Of a DNA stretch of 6,419 nucleotides, positions 1 through 6,415 are shown one piece after another. The stretch is from JAULUH01 sp032111745. Its GTDB lineage: Bacteria > Chloroflexota > Anaerolineae > JAAEKA01. The translations under genes and the position numbers were made by a program. A model generated the notes under the pieces. That model was given only the letters and a program-made list of their open reading frames with translations. It was not told the origin of the DNA and did not search any database. Every line of letters starts with the position of its first letter. The stretch's first letter is position 1. Location: contig JAULUH010000262.1 of assembly GCA_032111745.1 (NCBI GenBank), forward strand, positions 1-6,419, read 5' to 3'.

Positions 1-7
1 GTAGGAA

Positions 8-57
8 ATGCAGACGCCCGGCTGGTATGCTTCCAGAGCCAGCCGGGCGTCTCGCAT
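8..57 (-). terminator. Probable terminator hairpin after the M64-VWA gene
   Basis: A perfect 14-bp inverted repeat (12-25 pairs with 39-52; arm AGACGCCCGGCTGG) encloses a 13-nt loop. It extends by four more pairs (8-11 with 54-57) across one bulged base. It begins about 70 nt past the stop codon of the M64-VWA gene, where a transcript end is expected. The tract after the stem on the minus strand is weak (TTCCTAC), so it is not a textbook intrinsic terminator. It could work with Rho, act in both directions, or protect the mRNA 3' end. The stem is seen directly; its role is inferred from position. Confidence 0.6.
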
Positions 58-122
58 CATCACACCACGGGGGCTGCGACGCTGACACCGTGACGCGGGG
101 TTGGCGACGGCTCAAGTTGAGC

Positions 123-2903
123 TCATCCGCCCTCGCCATATTGCTGCAGCAGAGCGCGCAAGGCACGGACCATGTCCGGGCTCAGCTCGGCGATGGCGGC
201 GGGGGCGCGGCCGGCCGGCCGGCGTTCAAGCCGGGCGGCATCGTTCCCGGCGCACAGGCGTCGCAGGCATTGCGCCAGGTGAGCGCTGTCGACGCCGAGC
301 GCGTCCAGGTGTTTTCGCATCTGGTCGGGGACACGGCCAGCGGGGAACAGGCAGCAGAGGAGCTCGGCGAGGGGATCGCGCGGGGTCTCGGCGGGTGGGC
401 GGGCGCCGCCGGGAATCGCCACTGCGGTGACGGTTTGCTCGCGGTGGAACGGGCTGCCATAGAGCGTCTCTCCCTGGCTGCGCACGCGGATGGTGTAGAC
501 GCCGGGAAGGGAGGAGTTAAAGGCGCCGGCATAGAGGTCGTCCTGAGCTGACAGGGCGACGTCGAACACGCCGCGGTCCGGGCGCCGCACCTCGGCCCAG
601 ACCGCGGCCCGGCTGCCGGCCACGGGCACGTCGTACTCCTTGAGGGTGGCGAAGACGCGCACCTCGGCGCCTGGCAGGTAGCCCGCCTGCACGGCGTGGG
701 CCCGGAACACCAGGTTGCTATAGCAGTGGGCCAGGAAATCGTAGGGGATCAGGGGGCCCTGGCCGATGGTGGCCTCGACATGGGCGGCGGTGCCCCGGTA
801 GCGGCGGCCCAGCTGGAGGACGGCGTGCCAGGTGCCGCGGTGCGAGCCGGCCTGGTCGGCGGGCAACGCGGGCAGAGCCACCCGGTAGAGGGCAACGCCA
901 TGGCGGAAGACCGCCTCTGTGGTGCCGAGGCCAGCGTAGGAGCTCATGTCGATGCGCTGGCCGCCCGGGGTCTCGAGCTGGTAGTCGAGGGCCTGGGGCA
1001 CAGGCGACAGCACGAACGCGTCGAGGCCATAGTCGGCCTCGGTGACCTGGAAGGGGATGCGATGCTCAGCGCCCGGGCTCAGAACGCCCTGGGGATCGGC
1101 GATGACGCTGGCGTTGGTGATGCCGGCCAGCGCCTGGAGGAAGTACTTGGTTAGCCGCGTGCGCTGGTCGGTGGTGAGGGCGCCGGTGATCAGGAGGTAC
1201 CCTCCGGTGCCCTGGGTGAGGGCGTCGAGGGCGGCGACGCTGATGTTGTAGGGCAGCCCAAGCCCAATGGCGAAGGTGTTGGCGTTGATGCTGGCGGTGA
1301 CGGCGGAGAGCATGGGCGCGGTGTTCTCGACGCCGTCGGAGAGCACCACCATGGCCCGGACGCTGTAGGGGGGTGTGGCGGTGGCGGCATTGAGCTGGTC
1401 CCGCCCCTGCACGACTCCGGCGCCGATGGAGGTAGCGCCGGCCGGATCGAAGGAATTGCTGTCGATGCGGTTGATGGCGTCGAGGCGCCCTGCGCCGGTG
1501 ACGAGGGGGCCGACGTCCACGACGTCCAGCACGCGCTGCGCGGTGTCGTCGAAGCGCACGAGCCCGATACCATCGCCGGGGAGCATGGCCTCGACGAAGA
1601 TGCGGGCGGCCTCCCGCAGCTTCTGCACCTTGGTCAGGCCGTCGCCGGCATCCTCGGCCATGCTGCCGGAGCGATCCAGCACCAGGGAGACCGCGGCCTT
1701 GGGCCTGAGGACGGTGTTGGCGTCGACGTTGACCACCCAGGTCTGGCCGGTCTCGTCGAGCCGCACCGTGACGCTGCCGCTGGAGGTGGCGCCGGCGGTG
1801 GTGGAGGTGTAGGAGAGCCAGAGGCGGGCGACGCCGGTGGGGGTGTACTGGCCGGACCGGGCCTCCGCGGTGAGGCCGAAGGGGATGCCAAAGCCGCCTG
1901 TGGGCCCGGAGATGATGGTGAAGTGAAGCCGGCGGCAGGTGGTCACCTCGAAGAGGATGGCCCGGTGGGTGGTGACGCCGGTGGCGCCGATGCCCTCGGG
2001 GATATCGGCGAAGGTGATGCTGGGCGTGAGCAGGGTGACGGACTCGGCGGGCAGGAAGGGTGCCAGCACCTGGCGGATGACGCGCGCGCAGACCGGGCAG
2101 AACGGGCTATAGTCGCGCATGTAGCAGTTGGGCAGGGGGCGATAGGCGCCGCAATGCACGTAATAGGCACCCTCGTAGGCGCCGACAGCCCCGGCGGGGG
2201 GTGGCGCGGCTGGTGGCGTGCAGCCGGCGGCGCAGTCGCCGTAGCAGGAGGAGGGCATGGGGGTGGTGGCGGCGACCAGGTCGCGCCACTTGTTGGTGGC
2301 CCGGTTGGGGTCGAAGGTGACATTGGGCTCCGCGGGCTCGGCGCCGGAGGCGGTGCCGCCGTTCTCGTATTCGTCAGCCAGGTCGAAGGCCGAGTGGCCG
2401 ATCTCGTGGATAGCGATCTCGGCGGCCTGGGGGTGGGTGGAGCAGGTGGCGACGGCGCCGCCGGAGCCGCCGTATTTGCTGGCGTTGACGATACAGAGGA
2501 CCTGATCGACGTCCGGCACGCGGGCGGCGGCCACCGACTGGGCCAGGCCGCTGTCGACGGTGAGGAGGCGGTCGAGCAGGGTGCCGTTCCAGGGGCTGCA
2601 GAAGGTGGCGTCGAAGTAGGTGTGGGGGGTGGCGCCGCTGCCGCCGGCGCAGGCGGTGGGATCGTCGGCGCCGCTAGCGGTGGAGACGACATCGATGCGG
2701 TGCACGTTGATACCGCACCACAGGTCGTCGAAGGGGGGCGTGTGGTAGATGCGATCGAGGAAGTTCTGCACGTCGGTGTGATACTGGGCGATCTCGCCGG
2801 CGCGGTAGCCATCGCCGACGATGACCAGGTTCCAGCGCGCGGCGTCGGGGCCGTGGTCAACGATCTTGAGGGTCGAGCCTACATAGCCGTCGCTGGCGCT
2901 CAT
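123..2903 (-). CDS. M64-family zinc metallopeptidase fused to a VWA domain
   Basis: This 926-aa protein probably binds a protein or surface ligand and cleaves peptide bonds. Residues 11-280 are an M64 (IgA-peptidase-like) catalytic region: a GDGY motif at 30-33, then HEIGH at 166-170, where His166 and His170 bind zinc and Glu167 is catalytic. Asp177 in LADEYE is the likely third ligand. Seven cysteines follow (220, 224, 228, 251, 260, 269, 272), possibly disulfides or a second metal site. Residues 285-400 look beta-rich. A VWA domain (403-595) keeps the full MIDAS set: Asp410, Ser412, Ser414, Thr491 and Asp523. Residues 600-830 resemble beta-sandwich modules, and 838-926 is a helical tail with a CC pair and CLRRLC. 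There is no signal peptide or membrane segment, unusual for M64. The usual M64 N-terminal beta domain is absent. The ATG is chosen because AGGAGG sits 4 nt upstream and it overlaps the preceding stop as ATGA. The substrate is unknown. Confidence 0.93.
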   Translation of the reverse strand: MSASDGYVGSTLKIVDHGPDAARWNLVIVGDGYRAGEIAQYHTDVQNFLDRIYHTPPFDDLWCGINVHRIDVVSTASGADDPTACAGGSGATPHTYFDATFCSPWNGTLLDRLLTVDSGLAQSVAAARVPDVDQVLCIVNASKYGGSGGAVATCSTHPQAAEIAIHEIGHSAFDLADEYENGGTASGAEPAEPNVTFDPNRATNKWRDLVAATTPMPSSCYGDCAAGCTPPAAPPPAGAVGAYEGAYYVHCGAYRPLPNCYMRDYSPFCPVCARVIRQVLAPFLPAESVTLLTPSITFADIPEGIGATGVTTHRAILFEVTTCRRLHFTIISGPTGGFGIPFGLTAEARSGQYTPTGVARLWLSYTSTTAGATSSGSVTVRLDETGQTWVVNVDANTVLRPKAAVSLVLDRSGSMAEDAGDGLTKVQKLREAARIFVEAMLPGDGIGLVRFDDTAQRVLDVVDVGPLVTGAGRLDAINRIDSNSFDPAGATSIGAGVVQGRDQLNAATATPPYSVRAMVVLSDGVENTAPMLSAVTASINANTFAIGLGLPYNISVAALDALTQGTGGYLLITGALTTDQRTRLTKYFLQALAGITNASVIADPQGVLSPGAEHRIPFQVTEADYGLDAFVLSPVPQALDYQLETPGGQRIDMSSYAGLGTTEAVFRHGVALYRVALPALPADQAGSHRGTWHAVLQLGRRYRGTAAHVEATIGQGPLIPYDFLAHCYSNLVFRAHAVQAGYLPGAEVRVFATLKEYDVPVAGSRAAVWAEVRRPDRGVFDVALSAQDDLYAGAFNSSLPGVYTIRVRSQGETLYGSPFHREQTVTAVAIPGGARPPAETPRDPLAELLCCLFPAGRVPDQMRKHLDALGVDSAHLAQCLRRLCAGNDAARLERRPAGRAPAAIAELSPDMVRALRALLQQYGEGG

Positions 2904-3448
2904 AGGGCCTCCTGGTCGTCGCGGGGTGCCGGGGACTGCTTATCGGGGCGGGGCGGGGCGGGTGGCTCCTGGGGCGGGCCGCCTGGCGGCCTGGACGATG
3001 GATCGTCGTCGCGGCCGGGCGGGCGCAGGGGGTAGCGGCCGATCTCGCGGGCGGGCTCATGCATGCGCTCGTGCCCGGTTGGGCTGGCGTAGAGGCGGAC
3101 CTCGGCTGCGGCGGGGATGTCGGGGAGGAGGGCGGTGAACTCGCCGGGCTGGGGGTCACGGAGGTGCAGCTCGATGCGGCCGTCGGGGGAATGGTGCTCG
3201 GCGCGGGTGCGCAGCGGATCGTGGAGCAGGCGGTGAAACAGGACCTGGCCCGCGGGATCGACCAGGGCGAGCCAGGTGCCGCTGTTCTTGCCAGGGATGG
3301 GGGCGGCGGGGGTGGTGCCGGGGGCGATCTTTTGCAGGCGCTCCTGGCGCACCAGGTCGATGCGCTCGCCGTCGAAGCGGAAGGTAAGGCGCCAGGAGGT
3401 GCGGTATGGGCGGGTGTCGACGGGTTGATTGGGGGTGGTTTGGGCCAT
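2900..3448 (-). CDS. Uncharacterised small protein coupled to the M64-VWA peptidase
   Basis: I cannot assign a function to this 182-aa protein. Residues 15-125 alternate short hydrophobic and polar stretches, suggesting a compact beta-sandwich. The elements SGTWLALVDPAGQVLFHRLL (56-75) and FTALLPDIP (104-112) resemble, from memory, a conserved hypothetical family found beside VWA/M64 proteins; this is unverified. Residues 139-182 form a tail rich in Pro, Arg and Asp, probably disordered. There is no signal peptide, membrane segment or cysteine, so it is probably cytoplasmic or exported by an unrecognised route. The ATG is supported by a strong AAGGAG at 3454-3459, 5 nt upstream. Its stop overlaps the next start as ATGA, which implies coupled translation and a shared job with the peptidase, perhaps as partner, chaperone or inhibitor (inference). 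It is clearly a real gene; its role is open. Confidence 0.82.
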   Translation of the reverse strand: MAQTTPNQPVDTRPYRTSWRLTFRFDGERIDLVRQERLQKIAPGTTPAAPIPGKNSGTWLALVDPAGQVLFHRLLHDPLRTRAEHHSPDGRIELHLRDPQPGEFTALLPDIPAAAEVRLYASPTGHERMHEPAREIGRYPLRPPGRDDDPSSRPPGGPPQEPPAPPRPDKQSPAPRDDQEAL

Positions 3449-3563
3449 GGGATCTCCTTGCCCGGGGGTGGGGCTGAGCTGGCCCGGGTTTGGGTGGCTT
3501 GGCGGGGGCCAGCATGATTGGTTGAACGACGAAAGCGGGGTTTTGGCGCGAGGTGGGGGGGTG
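3449..3563 (-). other. Gap between comEC and the 182-aa gene
   Basis: This 115-nt spacer holds the ribosome binding site of the 182-aa gene and no convincing promoter or terminator, so read-through from comEC is plausible. Two CCCGGG hexamers (3461-3466 and 3483-3488) could pair as a 6-bp hairpin ending one base before the AAGGAG site, which might affect translation of the small protein. A run of seven G (3555-3561) follows the comEC stop. No coding potential is seen. Confidence 0.5.
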
Positions 3564-6056
3564 TCAGGGGGTGCAGAGGACGCGGGCGCCGTCGGAGGCG
3601 CAGGAGAGGGTGCCGGCGAGGTCGGTGCGGTGGAAGTGTTGGGGGCCGGTGATGGCGGTCCAGGCTGCGGCGACGGCGGGGGAGAGGTGGCGGTAGCGCT
3701 CGTCGCGTTGGGCGAAGACGACGGCGTGGTGAGGCCGAGTGGCTGTTAGCAGATCGTGGCTGAAGGCGGCGCGGGCGCCGCCGGCGGGGAGCTTGACGAG
3801 GGTGGCCGGCCCGAGGAGGCCGGCGGCAAGGAGGTGCTCCTGCACGGTGCGGGGCGCGTCGCCGAGGAGGAGGAAGCTGGTGGCGCCGTAGGCGAGGCGC
3901 AGGACCAGGGAGTTGGCGGGGGGGTCGGGCTGGCCGTCGGTGGAGAGCGCGGGCTGCGGGGCGGGGTGCAGGACGTCCAGGGCGATGCCGTAGCCGAGGT
4001 GGATTCGCAGGCCGGCTTCGGCGGGCGTGATGGGAACGCCGGCTTCCTGCAGCGCGGCCAGCCAGGACTCATAGGCGGCGGAGGGGTAGGGGAAGGGTGC
4101 CTGGAGTACCCGCTGAATGTGGTACCGCTCCGGCAGCACCGCCAGCCCCCGCACGCGCTCGTCGCCGGGATGGGTGAGCACCACCAGCTCGATCTGCCGG
4201 TCGTAGAAGGGCATGTGCCGGCTGAGGGCATAGGCCAGCGCCTCCGGGTCATACCCTCCATCCACCAGCACCTGCTGGCCGTTGGGGGTAACGATCAGGA
4301 TGGCCTCCCCGCGATCAACGTCGAGGAAGTGCACATGGAGCCGGCCGTCGGGCTGAGAGTTCAGCACTGCCGGCAACAGATAGCAGGACAGTAGGAGAAG
4401 TGCGCCAGTCCCCGTGACCGCAGCAGATGAGGTAAGTGCCGTGCGCAGGCGATTCATGAGAGAACCGAGCAGCGGCAGGGTAGGGCGGGCGGAAGCCAGG
4501 AGGCCAGCGATCCCGGCAAAGTAAGTTACCAGGGCTGCGGGACCGACTGCGACCTGCCGGGAGGCGAAGGGCAGCGGTGCCAGGGTTTGAACCACGGCAA
4601 CCGTCCAGTGCAGGGCTGCGAAGGGCACCAGCGCCAGTCCCCGGGCCACCCACCAGAGGGGCATGGCCGCGCCGGCCAGCCGGACCGAGGCGAGCAGCTC
4701 GGCGACCAGCCCGGCCATGACTGCCAGGCCACCCCACACCATGATGGCCGGCTGCACGGGAAGCACTAGCAGGTTGGCAAGGGGGGACACCAGGGACCAC
4801 CGGCCGAAGCGGTACGCAATCAGGGGCAGCACCAGCACCTGGGCCGCCAGGGTGATGACGACCGTGTCCCCCACGATTGCCAGCGTCGAGTGCCGCGGCC
4901 CGGAAGAGGCAGGCAGCAACCGAGCGGCATATCGTGCGAACCATGTCGTGAACCGCTGTGAGAAAAGGTTCAGGCCCAAGGTAGCGGCAAAACTGAACTG
5001 GAAGCCCACGTCCCAAAGAGTCAAGGGGTTAACTGCAGTCATCACCATGACGGAGGCGCACAGAGAGACGACGGCTGTGCTCTGGCGGCCCAGGTAGGTG
5101 GCCCAGGCGTAGAAGATGCCCATGATGGCAGCCCGCGTCACCGCGCTATCTGCACCAACCAGAAGAGTGTAGAGCACGATGCCCAACACCACAGGGACAA
5201 ATGCCCGCCGCCGGCCGATTACCCGGACGAAGAGAGCAATCAGCACCCCTGCGATGATCGCCACGTTACTGCCCGATATGACAATGATATGGCTGACGCC
5301 TGTGCGGTTGAATTGCTCGTCCAGCTCCTGATCGATGCCCGACTCCACCCCCAGGAGGATGCCGGTAAGGAGGGCCGCCTCCGGCTCTGGCAGCATTTGC
5401 GCTATCACGGCCTGGCCCCGGCTGCGCAGCCCGTAGAGCGCTTGCCAGAAGGGGGTGCCCTGGCCCCGGGCTAACAGGGTCACCTCGGGCACCCGGATCA
5501 TGCTGCTGACCCCCTGGCCGGCCAGGTAGGCCCGGTAGTCGAAGTCCGCAAAGACGGGGGGGGCCTCCAGCCGGCCGCGCACGGTGATGCGGTCGCCGTA
5601 GTGCAGCGCGGGATGGCGGTCGGCGCTTAGCAAGGCATCGCCGCGCACGGGCCGGGGGGCTTCGCCCCGGGCGAAGGCCAGGCTATCCACCCGCAGGCGC
5701 AGGCGCTGCCGGCCGGCCGCCGGCTCGGGGGGCCGCACGACGGTGCCGGTGACGGTGGCCCAGGCGGGGGCGTCGACGGTGCCGTTGTAGAAGGCCAGGT
5801 CGCGGGGTGCGAAGCAGGGGGTGGCGGGGTGGAGCTGGTAGCGCGCGGCGCCCAGCAGCAGGCAGAGCAGGAGGCCGGCCGGCCGCCGCCAGCGCGGCCA
5901 CCTGTGTCCCAGGCCCAGGCCGGCGACGGGCAGGACGAGCAGGCCGGCCCAGGTCCACGGGCCGGGCCCGTGGCAGCCCCAGAGACCCAGGTCCCAGGCT
6001 CCCCGCGCCGCGGCCAGGCCGATGGCCCAGGCGACGGCCAGAAGGACCAGCAGCAT
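3564..6056 (-). CDS. comEC: ComEC/Rec2 DNA-uptake channel protein
   Basis: ComEC carries single-stranded DNA across the inner membrane during natural transformation. The protein is 830 aa from the chosen ATG, normal for the family. Residues 1-75 hold about three membrane segments. Residues 85-195 match the OB-like DUF4131 region, ending in FDYRAYLAGQGVSSMI. Residues 205-565 are the polytopic Competence domain with HIIVISGSN (256-264), GADSAVTRAAIMG (301-313) and NPLTLWDVGFQFSFAATLGL (343-362). Residues 574-830 are a metallo-beta-lactamase-like domain starting HVHFLDVDRGEAIL. Its metal motifs are degenerate: the usual HxHxDH reads HPGDER (629-634), and the usual HHGS reads AGGA (758-761), so nuclease activity is doubtful. 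The ATG at 6056 is preferred over an in-frame GTG at 6125 because it has AAGGGGG 7 nt upstream and begins directly with a membrane segment. Codon use in the Competence domain differs from both flanks. No other competence genes are in view. Confidence 0.96.
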   Translation of the reverse strand: MLLVLLAVAWAIGLAAARGAWDLGLWGCHGPGPWTWAGLLVLPVAGLGLGHRWPRWRRPAGLLLCLLLGAARYQLHPATPCFAPRDLAFYNGTVDAPAWATVTGTVVRPPEPAAGRQRLRLRVDSLAFARGEAPRPVRGDALLSADRHPALHYGDRITVRGRLEAPPVFADFDYRAYLAGQGVSSMIRVPEVTLLARGQGTPFWQALYGLRSRGQAVIAQMLPEPEAALLTGILLGVESGIDQELDEQFNRTGVSHIIVISGSNVAIIAGVLIALFVRVIGRRRAFVPVVLGIVLYTLLVGADSAVTRAAIMGIFYAWATYLGRQSTAVVSLCASVMVMTAVNPLTLWDVGFQFSFAATLGLNLFSQRFTTWFARYAARLLPASSGPRHSTLAIVGDTVVITLAAQVLVLPLIAYRFGRWSLVSPLANLLVLPVQPAIMVWGGLAVMAGLVAELLASVRLAGAAMPLWWVARGLALVPFAALHWTVAVVQTLAPLPFASRQVAVGPAALVTYFAGIAGLLASARPTLPLLGSLMNRLRTALTSSAAVTGTGALLLLSCYLLPAVLNSQPDGRLHVHFLDVDRGEAILIVTPNGQQVLVDGGYDPEALAYALSRHMPFYDRQIELVVLTHPGDERVRGLAVLPERYHIQRVLQAPFPYPSAAYESWLAALQEAGVPITPAEAGLRIHLGYGIALDVLHPAPQPALSTDGQPDPPANSLVLRLAYGATSFLLLGDAPRTVQEHLLAAGLLGPATLVKLPAGGARAAFSHDLLTATRPHHAVVFAQRDERYRHLSPAVAAAWTAITGPQHFHRTDLAGTLSCASDGARVLCTP

Positions 6057-6238
6057 GGTAGTGCCCCCTTTGCGCGAAGTCCCAGGGAGGCCGGCGAGGC
6101 CCCCAGCACAGCCAGGCCCAGTCACAGTAGCGGCAAGGACATCCGGCGCGGGACCGGGCCGGCGGCGCGCAAGGGGCGGCCCGTCTCACGGCCTGTGACG
6201 CCCCCTGCGCACAATCCCCCGCGAGCGGATGACAGGGC
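6057..6238 (-). other. GC-rich leader of comEC mRNA
   Basis: If transcription starts a few bases past the -10 box, the message has an untranslated leader of about 180 nt. It contains a small dyad at 6182-6200 (CGTC and CA pairing with TG and GACG around one mismatch), flanked by a G-run at 6173-6176 and C-run at 6201-6205 that could extend the stem. No known riboswitch class is recognised. A six-codon open frame (ATG at 6142, stop at 6122) lies in it without a clear ribosome binding site. Confidence 0.35.
6064..6070 (-). promoter_or_regulatory. Ribosome binding site that sets the comEC start
   Basis: AAGGGGG lies 7 nt upstream of the ATG at 6056. The alternative in-frame GTG at 6125 would add 23 residues rich in Gly and Pro and has no purine-rich site upstream, so the ATG start is favoured. 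Confidence 0.7.
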
Positions 6239-6245
6239 AAGGGGA

Positions 6246-6275
6246 ATTATCGCGCTGGACAACCCCCGGTGTCAA
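6246..6275 (-). promoter_or_regulatory. Sigma-70-type promoter for comEC
   Basis: On the minus strand a perfect -35 box TTGACA (6270-6275) is followed after 18 bp by GATAAT (6246-6251), a five-of-six match to the -10 consensus. The expected start is near 6239, about 180 nt before the comEC ATG. It is the only good promoter match I found upstream of any gene here, and in such GC-rich DNA a chance match this good is uncommon. It probably drives comEC and possibly the two downstream genes. Confidence 0.68.
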
Positions 6276-6280
6276 GCGCG
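6251..6280. promoter_or_regulatory. Inverted repeat overlapping the comEC promoter (candidate operator)
   Basis: On the minus strand CGCGCTTGACA (6280-6270) is mirrored by TGTCCAGCGCG (6261-6251): 11-bp arms with 10 pairs matched, separated by 8 bp. One arm contains the whole -35 box and the other abuts and shares one base with the -10 box, so a bound dimeric repressor would block polymerase. As RNA it would instead form a strong hairpin, possibly the end of an upstream transcript outside the window, though no U-tract follows. The dyad is directly visible; the regulator is unknown. Confidence 0.55.
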
Positions 6281-6330
6281 GGCGCGGGCTACCCAGAAGT
6301 CGAGAGGCAGAGATGGCTGCGGGTGGCGAG

Positions 6331-6377
6331 GGGGTTGGAGCACGATGGCGCGCAGGGGTTTGGAACACGAACGCGCG
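6331..6377. repeat. Imperfect tandem duplication, 24-bp period
   Basis: Two adjacent copies read GGGGTTGGAGCACGATGG plus CGCG (6331-6352) and GGGGTTTGGAACACGAAC plus GCGCG (6355-6377). They match at 19 of 22 aligned positions with one inserted T. The duplication lies upstream of the comEC promoter in non-coding DNA and runs into the CGAAG repeats. Confidence 0.6.
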
Positions 6378-6415
6378 AAGGGCCGCGAAGAGCACGAAGC
6401 ACGAAGGACACGAAG
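6374..6415. repeat. Short CRCGAAG repeats at the window edge
   Basis: The heptamer CRCGAAG occurs five times, starting at 6374, 6384, 6393, 6400 and 6409 (steps of 10, 9, 7 and 9 bases), and the block may continue past the window. The minus-strand form CTTCGTG with TCC spacers resembles, from memory, short degenerate intergenic repeats scattered in several environmental phyla. It is not a CRISPR array, since units and spacers are far too short. Function is unknown. Confidence 0.6.

Noticed and set aside
209..223. Tandem GGCC palindrome run
   Set aside because: It lies within coding sequence (Arg/Pro/Ala codons of the peptidase tail), and similar GGCCGG runs occur elsewhere in the window.
27..551. 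Plus-strand open frame of 174 codons crossing the terminator hairpin
   Set aside because: It starts inside the hairpin loop and runs antisense to the conserved peptidase tail, with no family resemblance.
1923..3035. Long plus-strand open frame of 370 codons
   Set aside because: It lies opposite the M64-VWA gene, is extremely Gly/Ala rich with no domain signal, and is expected from stop-poor high-GC DNA.
3449..3563. Separate promoter for the 182-aa gene
   Set aside because: Only weak AT-containing stretches such as CAATCAT were found on the minus strand, with no matching -35 box.
3756..4394. Plus-strand open frame of 212 codons
   Set aside because: It is antisense to the well-supported comEC 3' region, low in complexity, and has no recognisable motif.
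6057..6125. GTG start adding 23 residues to ComEC
   Set aside because: It has no ribosome binding site, and the added residues look untranslated; the ATG at 6056 has AAGGGGG and opens on a membrane segment.
6122..6142. Six-codon upstream open frame in the comEC leader
   Set aside because: It has no clear ribosome binding site or attenuator-type residue run; frames this short arise by chance.
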